A DNA stretch of 64,000 nt, from the NCBI GenBank assembly GCA_046331625.1, contig JAXLQL010000009.1, forward strand, positions 62,001 through 126,000, read 5' to 3'. The notes under the pieces are model-generated. The model saw only the letters and a list, made by a program, of their open reading frames with translations. It searched no databases and was not told where the DNA came from. The DNA comes from JAXLQL01 sp046331625 (lineage in GTDB: Bacteria > Acidobacteriota > Terriglobia > Bryobacterales > Bryobacteraceae). The position numbers were made by a program, and so were the translations under genes. Below are positions 1 to 8,746 of the stretch, piece after piece (positions within the stretch are counted from its first letter, which is position 1; every line of letters begins with the position of its first letter).

Positions 1-72
1 AGCTCGACGCCGGCACTCGCCGTCAAAGTCCGCGAAAACACTCCGGTGCCGGCATTGGCACTTGCCTTCCGT

Positions 73-111
73 GTAGGGCGGGCTTTAGCCAGCGCGGGAC
101 TTCAGTCCCGC
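73..111 (-). repeat. REP-like twin-hairpin element
   Basis: On the + strand it begins GTAGGGCGGGCT and ends with the palindrome GCGGGACTTCAGTCCCGC (94-111, 8-bp stem, 2-nt loop). It is the first of about nine related copies in this window. The stop codon of the neighbouring minus-strand gene (102-104) lies in the hairpin, so the element may also act as its transcription terminator. Confidence 0.75.
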
Positions 112-368
112 CGGTTCTCGAGTGGGAAGCCGTGTTCCCGCCTCGCCTTCACTCTTGCAAGGCCCTCTTGGAGAGGGGCGGCCTTGCCTTCCGCGACCTC
201 CCGCTTCACCTTCCCAACCAAGGCCATACCGCGACCACCGGGAGAAAAGTCCGCGACCATCTGCCGATCCCAGGCATCGTAGTCAAGCTCATTGAGCCAC
301 CACGCCAAGGCGTGACGATCCTCCACGGGCAGCGCGGCAATTGCGTTCCTGATGGCTTCAAGGGTCAT
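102..368 (-). CDS. small hypothetical protein (88 aa)
   Basis: An 88-residue protein beginning MTLEAIRNAIAALPVEDRHA. The 'I..LP.EDR..L..WL...DYDAWDRQ' pattern resembles small addiction-module-type helical proteins often found next to toxin genes, but no toxin partner is visible here. The start is chosen at 368 because the upstream gene (alanine dehydrogenase) ends at 382, leaving a 13-nt gap; a longer reading would run into ald. The charged C-terminal tail ends inside a REP-like hairpin, so the last few codons may have been replaced by the repeat. Function unknown; cotranscription with ald is likely from the spacing. No good ribosome binding site is visible. Confidence 0.6.
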   Translation of the reverse strand: MTLEAIRNAIAALPVEDRHALAWWLNELDYDAWDRQMVADFSPGGRGMALVGKVKREVAEGKAAPLQEGLARVKARREHGFPLENRRD

Positions 369-381
369 GTCACATTCGTCA

Positions 382-1494
382 CTACAGCAGCGACGCCAAT
401 TCCCGGTACGCCCGCCCCTGCGACTCCGCCACCGCCTGATACGTGATGTGCCCCGCGTGGGTGTTGACTCCCTGCCGGATCGCATCGCTCTTCGCCGATG
501 CCGCCGGGAATCCGAGATTCGCCAACTGCTGCACGTACGGGAACGTCGCATTGGTCAGGGCCAACGTGGAGGTGTGGGGTACCGCGGCCGGCATGTTCGA
601 CACGCAGTAGTGCAGCACGCCCTCTTCGAAGTAGATCGGATCGGTGTGCGTGGTGGCGCGCGACGTCTCGAAGCATCCGCCCTGGTCGATCGCCACATCC
701 ACCACCACCGAACCCTTGCGCATCTCGGCGAGCATGTCGCGGCGCACCAGTTTCGGCGCCGATGCGCCGGGAAGCAACACGCCGCCGATGACGAGGTCAG
801 CGTTGCGCACCGACTCTTGGATCGTCCAAATGTTCGAAGCCAACGTGACGATCTGGTTGTTGAAGATGTCGTCGAGCTCGCGCAGGCGGTTCAGGTTCCT
901 GTCGATGATCGACACATGCGCGCCCATGCCCACGGCGATCTTGGCCGCGTTGACGCCTACCACGCCTCCGCCGAGAATCACCACGTTTGCCGGAGCGACA
1001 CCGGGCACGCCGCCGAGCAAGATCCCGCGTCCGCCGTTGGGCTTCTCGAGGTAGAATGCGCCCACCTGAACGGACATGCGCCCAGCCACTTCGCTCATCG
1101 GCGTGAGCAGCGGCAGTGAGCCGTCTTTCTCGCGGATCGTCTCATACGCGACAGCAGTGGTGCCTTGCTCCACGAGCTTCGCCGTCAGGTCCGGTAGCGG
1201 CGCCAGATGCAGATACGTGAACAGCACGAGGTCACGCCGCAGGAAGCCGAACTCGGCCGGTTGCGGCTCTTTCACCTTCACCACCATCCCCGCGCTCTGC
1301 CACACTTCGGCGGCCGTCGAGGCGATGCGCGCTCCGTGGCGCTCGTAGAACTTGTCGGGGATCGAACTGCCGAGACCGGCTTCGGTCTCGACCACAACTT
1401 CGTGGCCCGCTTCGACGAGCGCGGCCACACCGCTGGGCACCAAGCCTACGCGGCTCTCGTGGTCTTTGATTTCCTTGGGAACGCCAATGATCAT
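382..1494 (-). CDS. ald: alanine dehydrogenase
   Basis: Catalyses NAD-dependent reversible deamination of L-alanine to pyruvate and ammonia in the cytoplasm. The 370-residue length is the family norm. The protein opens with the canonical MIIGVPKEIK, and the family's substrate and catalytic residues sit at the expected positions: R15, K75, H96 and D269 (in VAIDQGG). The NAD-binding glycine-rich loop GGGVVG is at 174-179. The start at 1494 is chosen over an in-frame start 21 nt upstream because it matches the family N-terminus and has GGTAGG just before it. A small gene follows 13 nt downstream and is probably cotranscribed. Complete and unremarkable. Confidence 0.95.
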   Translation of the reverse strand: MIIGVPKEIKDHESRVGLVPSGVAALVEAGHEVVVETEAGLGSSIPDKFYERHGARIASTAAEVWQSAGMVVKVKEPQPAEFGFLRRDLVLFTYLHLAPLPDLTAKLVEQGTTAVAYETIREKDGSLPLLTPMSEVAGRMSVQVGAFYLEKPNGGRGILLGGVPGVAPANVVILGGGVVGVNAAKIAVGMGAHVSIIDRNLNRLRELDDIFNNQIVTLASNIWTIQESVRNADLVIGGVLLPGASAPKLVRRDMLAEMRKGSVVVDVAIDQGGCFETSRATTHTDPIYFEEGVLHYCVSNMPAAVPHTSTLALTNATFPYVQQLANLGFPAASAKSDAIRQGVNTHAGHITYQAVAESQGRAYRELASLL

Positions 1495-1824
1495 GGGCCT
1501 ACCGATAGGATACATATCGGAAGAATGTCCCCGCCGCCTTTAGCTACTTTCGGTGAAGGATTCGACGGAGGGCGCGCTGGCTGACTCGCGGCTGGGCGCC
1601 GAACCGAGCGGGACGGAAGTCGTGCGCGGGATGAAGCCTGCCCCGCATCGCGGGCAGGGTAGCGTTACCGGCGTGTGAAAAGGGCGCGTTCCACGAGCGC
1701 GTGTGCCCACATCGAAATTAGGGCTGAAGTCCCGCGCAGACTGAAGCCCGCCCTACATGGCGGCGGCCTGAAAATCGTCGTGGCCGGCGAAGAAACGAGA
1801 GGATAGCAGTGCAAACCTGAAGGG
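1495..1824. repeat. 330-bp gene-free stretch with repeat units
   Basis: Lies between the 5' end of ald and the 3' end of a TonB receptor. It holds a degenerate REP-like hairpin (about 1624-1660) and a longer composite unit (about 1686-1813) that begins GTTCCACGAG, contains the GGGCTGAAGTCCCGC hairpin core and the CGCCCTAC tail, and ends with GAGAGGATAGCAGT. The same composite unit occurs twice at 17.7-18.0 kb. Short open frames here are repeat-derived and not credible genes. The ald promoter must also lie here, but no convincing -35/-10 pair was found. Confidence 0.7.
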
Positions 1825-4800
1825 TTAGAACGAGAGGCGGAGCGAGAGTTGGACTTGGCGGTTGGTGCCGAGGCCGACATCTTTGGTCAGGGTGGAGTTG
1901 GCGATGCCGAAGGCTCCGCCCGCTGCCGATAGCGAGAACGGTTGGCCTGGCTGCAGTTGTCCCACGGCGGTTCCGAGCGAGTTATTGAAACGCGCCGGAG
2001 GATTGGCGAAGTTGGCGCGATTGAAGATGTTGTAGAACTCGGACCGGAACTCGAGGTGGAAACGTTCAGTGAGTGCGAAGCGCTTCTGGAGCGTAATGTC
2101 AGACTGCGCCAATCCCGGGCCGTGCAGAGCCCAACGGCCGAGGTTGCCGAACTGGCCCGGCGCCGGAATGGAGAACGCAGCCGGATTCAGGACGTAGCGG
2201 CGGTCGCCGGTGCTGAGGAAAGGACTCACACCGGCAACCACATCAGGGCGCCGGTTGTTGCGGAAGGCGCCGCCGTAGGGATTGTTGATCACGGCGGTGG
2301 TGAGTACTTGGCCGTTCTGCACGATGGGCGCATTGACGAACTGGTTGGTTCCATTGACGCGATAGACCAAGTCATTGCGGGCGATGGTCACGTCAATCGG
2401 CAGTCCTGTCCGAACGTTGACAACGCCGCCGACCTGCCATCCACCTACGATGGCATCGAGCGCGCGGTTCGAGAGTTCCATCTTGCGGCCGCGGCCAATC
2501 GGGACTTCGTAGAGCGCGGTGACGTTGGCGCTGTGGCGCACGTCGAAGGCGTTGTTGCCGCGGTCGGCTTCGAAGTTGAAGGGGTTCTGCGCGGTCTGCG
2601 CCTCGTTCGATCCGCCGGTGTTGCCTAGGGAGTGAGACCAAGTCCACTGCCCGCCGAGGGTCAGCCCCTTGGCGAAACGGCGCTGCAACGAGGTTTGCAT
2701 GGAGTCGTAGTGATCGGTGCCGCCGCTGGACTTGTAGTCGAGTTGGGCGAACTGCGGATTCTCGAGGATCGCAGTTCCGTTTCCGTTCGTTGCATTGGTG
2801 GTTACGCCCACGATGCCATTGGCCCACGAGCGCAGGAAGAGGTTACGGCCTTGGCTTCCGACATAGGCCACGGTGAGCACTGCATCGAACGGAAGGGTCT
2901 GCTGCACCGATGCCGTGTAGGAGAGGATCTTTTCCGGAAGTGTGTAGCCGGGCGCGTAAGCGCGGGGCTGGAATCCAGTGGGGATCGAAGTGGTGTTGGC
3001 GATGATCTGGCGGCTGTTCACGGGGAAGGCAGCGTTGGTCAGCGTCACGGTGACGCGATCGGAGTCAATCGGCTGCACCTGATCTTCCGTCTGACCCGGG
3101 CCGTAGTAGAAGCCCGAGCCGATGCGGAACACGGTCTTGTTGTGGAAGCGCTCGGGTGACCATGTGAGGGCGAGACGAGGTCCGAAGTTGCGCTTCGAGC
3201 TGTTGTACCAGGGGCCGGTGCTCAGTCCCTTTCCGACGAGGAAGAGCGCGTATAGAGGTTTTTGGTTCTCGCAGGACCGAATAGTATTCGTAACGGAGCC
3301 CGTAGTTAATGGTGAGATTGGGCCGCAGACGGAACTCATCTTGTGCGTAGCCGATGTAGTAGGCCTGCTTCAGAAGCGATTCTGCGCGATTCCATTGTGG
3401 AGCGGATTCGGCCCGCTGACGTCACCGAGCACCTGAACCTGCGTGGGAGTATTGGCGAGCAAGCCGGCGACATTGGCGAAAGTGTACGTAGTGCCGCCGA
3501 GGCGCATCGGTGTAGATGCGGACAGGCCGCACCTCAAATCCGAACTTCATCGAAGTGCTGCGCTCAACATCGACAGTTGTCGATAGCGACACGTAATTGG
3601 TGTAGGCTGCGCGCGCCGTTCTGCGAGCTGTTGGAGCGGATCAGGCCGCCCGGCGTGGATGCGCCAGCCGAAGCGCTCCTGTCCGCCGACTCCGGGGAGA
3701 GCGACGGTGCCGGTGAAGCTGACCGAGAGAGAAGAAACATCGATTCCATTCACGCTGGGCGCGATTCCGTTGATGCGGGTCTGCCCATTGAATCCGAACT
3801 GGTCTCGTTGAGGATCGACGGGGAGAGGGTCTGTTGGAGGCTCACCACTCCGTTCTGAGGATTCGCGTAGACTCGCTGCACGCTGCCGCTGACGTCGAGC
3901 GGACTGCGGAACTCGCCCTGGTCGCGGAAGTAGCGGGCGGTCAAGGTGTACTTGGGATTGAAGGAATAGTCGAAACGGACGCCGCCGTAGTACTCGCTCA
4001 CGGCGGTGCTCGCGCTCACCGAAGCGATGTCGAGATCGGGGTTCGAGGAAGGGGAGCCGTTCGGGAAGACGTCGAGCAGGGGGCGAATCGAAGGCACCGC
4101 GCGGGCTCGGGCAGCTTGGCTCGGAACGGTGGAGATGAGGTTGATGCCGGCGCGTTGCTCGAGGGCTTCGATCGAGGCGAAGAAGAATGCCTTGTCCTTC
4201 TTGATGGGTCCGCCGATGGAGCCGCCGTACTGGTTGAGGCGAAGGGGGGCACGCTGCGCGTCGAAGAAGTTGCGGGCGTCGAGCTTGTTGTTGCGCAGGT
4301 ATTCGAAGAGGGCGCCATGGAAATCATTGGTGCCGGACTTTGTGATCACACCACCTTTGCCCGGCGGTTCCGGTCCCGAACTCGTACGCTGGGTAGTTGT
4401 TGCTGACGCGGAACTCCTGCACGTTCTCGATGCTCACCGTGCGCGGAGTCCGGTGGAGGTTTCGCCGTTGAGGTTGCCGGGGGAAGCATCGACGATCGAC
4501 GAGTCTCGACGCCGTCGAAACGGATGGCGTTCTGCTGGTTGCGCGCATTGCCGAAACGGATGTTGTCGTAGAGCCGCGTTGCCGACGTTTGCGCACCCGG
4601 CGCCATGAGGAGTTGGTGCAGATCTGGCGCACAAGCTGAGCGGCATGTTGGCGACTTCGCGCTCATTGATGTTTGCGCCGACGCTGGCGGAACTGGTATC
4701 GACCGTCGCGAGATTCGGAACGGCCACCGTCACTTCCTGAGTGAGCGCGGCCGGCTGAATCACGATGGTGAACTGGCGCTCCTGGCCGACAACGAGGCCG

Positions 4801-5060
4801 ATCTCTTTATATGACGTAGGCCCGAGTCCGTCCGCTTCTCCGGTGATCTCGTACGTGCCGGGCTTCAGTCCGCGGAACAAATATGCGCCATCGTCGCCGG
4901 CGGTTGCTTCAGTGGCGAAGCCAGTGCGCTCGTTGCGGACCTTGATCTTAGCGCGGGGCACGGCGGCTCCGGTCGGGTCAGTGACGACGCCGGCGAGGCG
5001 GGCCGAGTCCGATTGGGCGAAGAGAGAACACACGAATAGCGAGGCGACGAAGAGTCGCAT
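1825..5060 (-). pseudogene. Oar-like TonB-dependent receptor, multiply frameshifted
   Basis: Outer-membrane beta-barrel receptor for TonB-driven uptake, of the acidobacterial type with an N-terminal carboxypeptidase-regulatory-like domain. The 5' part (4650-5060) encodes a signal peptide (MRLFVASLFVCSLFAQ) and the CarboxypepD_reg domain (LAGVVTDPTGAAVPRAKI...). The plug segment includes NVQEFRV and TKSGTNDFHG, and the 3' part (1825-3240) encodes barrel strands and the terminal aromatic residue typical of outer-membrane proteins (SLRLSF). Between about 3250 and 4650 the conserved protein sequence jumps between all three minus-strand frames at least eight times, while each short segment stays recognisable. 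Outside that zone it is intact. This is either a recently broken gene or a patch of poor base-calling or assembly. No SusD-like partner is adjacent. Confidence 0.85.
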
Positions 5061-5202
5061 TCACACACTCCTTGGTGTTTGAGGTCTGAGCTAGAGTTGT
5101 GGGCTGAGCGCCACTGAGGCCAGTCTATCGGGGGAAGGTTACAGAAGCGTTATCGCTCGGAGAACATGATGTTACAAAAGCGTTTGGCGACAGCCGTCTT
5201 GC

Positions 5203-5208
5203 TACAAT
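5203..5208 (+). promoter_or_regulatory. candidate -10 hexamer for the amidase gene
   Basis: TACAAT ends 9 nt before the ATG at 5218; no ribosome binding site lies between them, so a leaderless or very short-leader transcript is likely. No clear -35 at 16-18 nt. Confidence 0.35.
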
Positions 5209-5217
5209 CCAACCTCG

Positions 5218-6906
5218 ATGCAACACCTCCTCGCTGGGATCCTGCCGGTTCTTGTGGCTTGGCCTGCATTCGGCCAGCGGACGAAGTTTACAGTTGTCGA
5301 AGCATCCATTCCTCAAATGCAGGAGGCTTTGAAGAAGAAGCGCGTCACATCACGGGAGTTGGTGCGGCTGTACCTGGAGCGGATCGCGATGTACGAAGAC
5401 GCGCTCAACGCGACGCTCGCGGTGAACCGGAAAGCGCTCGACGAGGCGGACCGGCTGGACCGCGAGCGAGCCGCGGGCAAAGTGCGGGGGCCGCTGCACG
5501 GGATCCCGATCGCGCTCAAGGACAACATCCACACGGTGGACCTACCGACTACGGGTGGCGCGCTTGCGTTCGCGGGCTTCGTGCCGCCCTATGACGCGAC
5601 GTTGACGCGGAATCTGAGGGAAGCCGGTGCGATCATCCTGGCGAAGACGGGCATGACGGAGCTCGCCAATTGGATCGGCGGCGCACCGACACCGATGCCG
5701 GGCAACTACAATGCAGTGGGCGGATACGGGTTCAATCCCTACGATCCGCGGCGCGACCCACGCGAGAAGTTCGACGATGGGCGTCCCGCGCTCAGTACCG
5801 GCGGATCGAGTTCCGGCATCGGAACGGCGGCGAGCTTCTGGGCGGTCAACGTGGGCACGGAGACGTCGGGGTCGATTCTGAGTCCGTCGAACCAGAACAT
5901 GCTGGCGGGGATCAAGCCGACGGTGGGGCGGGTGAGCCGCTACGGCATCATCCCGATCACGGCGGATCAGGACACGGCGGGGCCGATGGCACGATCGGTG
6001 ACGGATGCGGCGATTTTTCTCGGCGTGCTCGAGGCAGCACAGCCGGATCCGAATGATCCGGCCACTTCGCGCTGCACACCAGTGCGCGACTACACGAAGT
6101 TCCTGAAGCGCGATGGACTGAAGGGCGCGCGGATCGGCGTGCCTCGCGCGTACTTCTATGAGAAGCTCTCGTTGCTCGGGGACAAGGAGCCGCGCGGCGG
6201 ATTGGACGAATCGGAGACGGAGGCGATGGCCGAAGCGATTGCCGTGTTGCGGGCGCAGGGAGCCGAGGTGGTGGATCCGGTGGAGATTCCGAGCGTGGTG
6301 ACGCCGGACCCGGACCGGAACTTCCTGCGGTGGGGAACGTGCGGTGGCGCTGACGGCGCCAAGGGCAAGGATGACGGCTGCTCGGTAGTGTTCAAGTACG
6401 GCATGAAGCGCGATTTCAACCGGTGGCTGGCGTCGCTGGGTCCGAGGAGTCCGGTGAAAACGCTGACGGAGTTGCGCAACTGGAATGCCGCACATGCGCG
6501 GGCGGGGTCAATGAAGTACGGGCAGTCGAGATTGGACATCTCCGATGAGATGGATCTCGAGGCGGACCGTGCACGCTACGAAGCCGATCGCGCGAAGGAC
6601 ATTCGGCTGGCTGGCGCGGAGGGAATCGATGCGGCGATGAAGGTTCACCGGTTGGATGCGCTGCTGTTTCCGGGAGCGGGCGGCGCGGCGATTGCGGCGC
6701 GGCCTGGGTATCCGACTGTGATCGTGCCGTTCGCGATGGTGCCGAATGCTCCGAAGGATGCGTTTCCGGCGGAGTTCGACGCGAAGCCGGTGCCGCTCGG
6801 AGTGAGCTTCACGGCGATGGCGTGCAGTGAGCCGCGGCTGATCGAGCTCGGGTACGCGTTTGAGCAGGCGACTAAGCGGCGTGTCCCGCCGGCGAGTGTG
6901 CGGTAA
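5218..6906 (+). CDS. secreted amidase-signature hydrolase (562 aa)
   Basis: Member of the amidase-signature (AS) family, which hydrolyses C-N amide bonds through a Ser-cis-Ser-Lys triad. Residues 1-20 form a signal peptide (hydrophobic ILPVLVAWPA, then FGQ), so the enzyme probably acts in the periplasm. The triad is visible: catalytic Lys K101 in ALKDN, cis-Ser in GGSSSG (197-199), and the nucleophile S219 in ETSGSIL. Substrate cannot be told; peptide or aryl amides are typical for exported AS enzymes of about 500-560 aa. It stands alone, divergent from the broken TonB receptor. A second, cytosolic amidase lies at 13.8-15.2 kb but is only distantly similar. Confidence 0.88.
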   Translation: MQHLLAGILPVLVAWPAFGQRTKFTVVEASIPQMQEALKKKRVTSRELVRLYLERIAMYEDALNATLAVNRKALDEADRLDRERAAGKVRGPLHGIPIALKDNIHTVDLPTTGGALAFAGFVPPYDATLTRNLREAGAIILAKTGMTELANWIGGAPTPMPGNYNAVGGYGFNPYDPRRDPREKFDDGRPALSTGGSSSGIGTAASFWAVNVGTETSGSILSPSNQNMLAGIKPTVGRVSRYGIIPITADQDTAGPMARSVTDAAIFLGVLEAAQPDPNDPATSRCTPVRDYTKFLKRDGLKGARIGVPRAYFYEKLSLLGDKEPRGGLDESETEAMAEAIAVLRAQGAEVVDPVEIPSVVTPDPDRNFLRWGTCGGADGAKGKDDGCSVVFKYGMKRDFNRWLASLGPRSPVKTLTELRNWNAAHARAGSMKYGQSRLDISDEMDLEADRARYEADRAKDIRLAGAEGIDAAMKVHRLDALLFPGAGGAAIAARPGYPTVIVPFAMVPNAPKDAFPAEFDAKPVPLGVSFTAMACSEPRLIELGYAFEQATKRRVPPASVR

Positions 6907-7060
6907 TCGTGAGCGATCGACAGCGGGACTCATCAGAGCCCCTTTGGTTTCCAAGCACTTGCAGCCCCCAATTTGGCCGGTCTCCGCCTCCCAGAAGCAG
7001 CCTCTTTCCAGCGCCAACGGGGCTTTTGCTTGCTGGGTCTGCGCAGCCGCGCGGCGGCCC

Positions 7061-7139
7061 CCCTGAAGCCTGCCCCACATGGGGCTGAAATCCCGGGCGT
7101 GGAAGAAGTTGAGGGATAGTTCGGCAGCCGAGTGCTCCA
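7061..7139 (+). repeat. REP-like element (partial)
   Basis: Contains CTGAAGCCTGCCCCACA, a degenerate GGGCTGAAATCCCGGG, and the tail GAAGAAGTTGAGGGATAGTTC, which matches the tail of the composite units at 1.7 and 17.8 kb. Lies in the 279-bp gap between the amidase and the next gene. Nothing else is recognised in that gap. Confidence 0.65.
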
Positions 7140-7185
7140 GCAGTGGTGAGTTTCTGGCCGCCTGAAGCTTGTCCACCGGGAGTGG

Positions 7186-7791
7186 TTAGCTCTGTGCGGC
7201 AGACTCTCGCTCCGGAGGTGTGGCGATACCGGCTTTGAGGGCGCGGAGACGAGCCATGGTCCAACGGGACTCGGCGTTGAGGCGGTCCGTGAGTGGGTCT
7301 GGGGTAGCGGTGGATTGGGTTCGTTTTTTCAGCTTGGCCGAGTCGGCGAGTGGGGGTGCATTTTCCATCGGTTGGGTGTCCGCTTGGCGTTGGGCGCGCT
7401 CGGTTTGGAGCTTGCAGAGTTCGGCGAGGGCGCGGTAGTAGGAACGCTCGAAGCGGGTTGCGTAGCGAGAATACTTGTCGAGATTGGCTTCGTTTTGTTC
7501 GGCGAGAGCTTGGGCCTCGAGGCGGCGAGTGGCTTCGATTTTCCACGCGGCTTGGACGAGGTTCGAGAAGATCAACTCCTCGTTGATGCCTTGGGGGCGG
7601 AGCTCATCGCGTTGGAGATCGAGGAAGATTTCGAAGTCGGCTTGGTGCTCGGGCGCGACGGCGAAGGTTGCGGAGAAGAGTCCGCGGGTGGTGGCGTTCT
7701 GCGACGAGACGGCCTTGCCCTCAGGAGTGCGGGGTCCGGTTGAATGCCGGGCGTTGGCGCGATTGGCTTCGAGTTTGCGATCAGTGATCAT
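7186..7791 (-). CDS. hypothetical protein with NARHSTGPRTPEGK motif (201 aa)
   Basis: Starts MITDRKLEANRANARHSTGP and carries the TGPRTPEGKA motif followed by 'SSQNATTRGLFSA', the signature of a multicopy family seen in Acidobacteria and Planctomycetes. Function unknown. After about 40 basic N-terminal residues the protein is mostly charged alpha helix (roughly residues 55-140), probably coiled, then a low-complexity tail with KLKKRTQ. No signal peptide or membrane segment. The start at 7791 is chosen because the motif-bearing N-terminus begins there; the upstream in-frame extension is repeat-like. The gene is framed by REP-like elements on both sides (7061-7139 and 7923-7964), suggesting it may move or be duplicated with them. 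This is inference; no transposase motif is present. Confidence 0.7.
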   Translation of the reverse strand: MITDRKLEANRANARHSTGPRTPEGKAVSSQNATTRGLFSATFAVAPEHQADFEIFLDLQRDELRPQGINEELIFSNLVQAAWKIEATRRLEAQALAEQNEANLDKYSRYATRFERSYYRALAELCKLQTERAQRQADTQPMENAPPLADSAKLKKRTQSTATPDPLTDRLNAESRWTMARLRALKAGIATPPERESAAQS

Positions 7792-7922
7792 GCTCCCGTT
7801 GTAGCGGGAGGGTAGTGCGGGCCTACAAAATCGATCCTGGGATGTGGTTGAGAGAGAAGGAGATGGGGATTTTCGAATACACGTTACCCGGTTCCCGGGG
7901 GCTGCCAAGCTGGCTGGAGGCG

Positions 7923-7964
7923 GCGGGACTGAAGTTCCGCGCAGGCTAAAGCCTGCCCCACACT
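7923..7964 (+). repeat. REP-like twin-hairpin element
   Basis: GCGGGACTGAAGTTCCGC followed by GCAGGCTAAAGCCTGC and CCCACA: both hairpins of the family with one or two substitutions. Lies between two minus-strand genes. Confidence 0.75.
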
Positions 7965-7982
7965 GCGGGCTTGTTCCAGCGC

Positions 7983-8654
7983 TTATTCTTGGGCCAAAGC
8001 GACTGGAGCCGGCGGAACAGCCAAGGCTGCGCGTGCCGATGCGATGGCGGGTGGAAGGTCCGGCTTGGTGGCCGGGGGGGCCACGCCGCGGTTCGGGCCG
8101 AGCCCGAGCGCGATCAACGAAAGCGCCGAAAGCTTGCCATCGGCACTCAAAGATTGATCCCGCTGGAAGCGCTTCAACGCATCCGTGGTCCGATCATCCC
8201 AGCTTCCGTCGGCATCGCCTGCGAGGTATCCCTTCGCCGACAACGCACGCTGGATTTCGAGCACCCGTTCCTGGGCCGGCCTCTGCTGGCCGACACGGAG
8301 GTAGTGGTTCACCACCGGTTGCGGAGCCCGAACAGCACGGCGGCCAGCGCGATAGGTAGTGGATCCGCGAGGTACCACACCGCGGCGCACTTGCGGACGT
8401 GCAACGGTTCGTACTGGTGTGGGGGTGGAACGCCGGACCGCCGGGGCCGCCGGACGAGCCGCATAACGGGCCGTCGTGGAGGCTCGGGGCGGAGTGGTAG
8501 CTGCCATGCGCGGAGCGGAAACGGTTCGCACCGTTGCCACAGCCCTTACCGGTCGAGCAACCGGCCGGGCGCTTTGCCGCGTCGGGGCGGCCACTGCTGG
8601 AACCATTACGGTCGCCAGGAGTACGGAAACGATTACGCAGGTTTTTCTGATCAT
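7983..8654 (-). CDS. exported peptidoglycan-binding-domain protein (223 aa)
   Basis: N-terminal signal peptide (MIRKTCVIVSVLLATVMVPAVAAP), then about 95 residues rich in Ala, Arg, Pro and Thr that look like a flexible, positively charged spacer. A PG_binding_1-type domain follows (about residues 128-178: EIQRALSAKGYLAGDADG... TTDALKRFQRDQSL). The C-terminus is Pro/Ala-rich. The domain is a three-helix fold that docks onto peptidoglycan; no catalytic domain accompanies it, so a structural or anchoring role is likely. The start at 8654 gives a clean signal peptide; an in-frame start 18 nt upstream would precede it. Lies 92 bp downstream of the DUF1501 gene on the same strand. Confidence 0.75.
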   Translation of the reverse strand: MIRKTCVIVSVLLATVMVPAVAAPTRQSARPVARPVRAVATVRTVSAPRMAATTPPRASTTARYAARPAAPAVRRSTPTPVRTVARPQVRRGVVPRGSTTYRAGRRAVRAPQPVVNHYLRVGQQRPAQERVLEIQRALSAKGYLAGDADGSWDDRTTDALKRFQRDQSLSADGKLSALSLIALGLGPNRGVAPPATKPDLPPAIASARAALAVPPAPVALAQE

Positions 8655-8746
8655 CGCGTACCGGAACAGCATATCACAAAACCGAACGCCGCAGTCAAGC
8701 CAAATCTTTTTGATTCCCTCGAATGGGGGTAGTCCCTGGGTAGTAC

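Noticed and set aside
1..72. Possible end of an upstream gene at the window start.
   Set aside because: Frame 1 on the plus strand is open, but the sequence is too short and runs into a REP element, so no call could be supported.
1665..1880. Small open frames within the composite repeat units at 1.7 and 17.7 kb.
   Set aside because: They translate the repeat itself (for example GAGFSLRGTS) and have no independent support.
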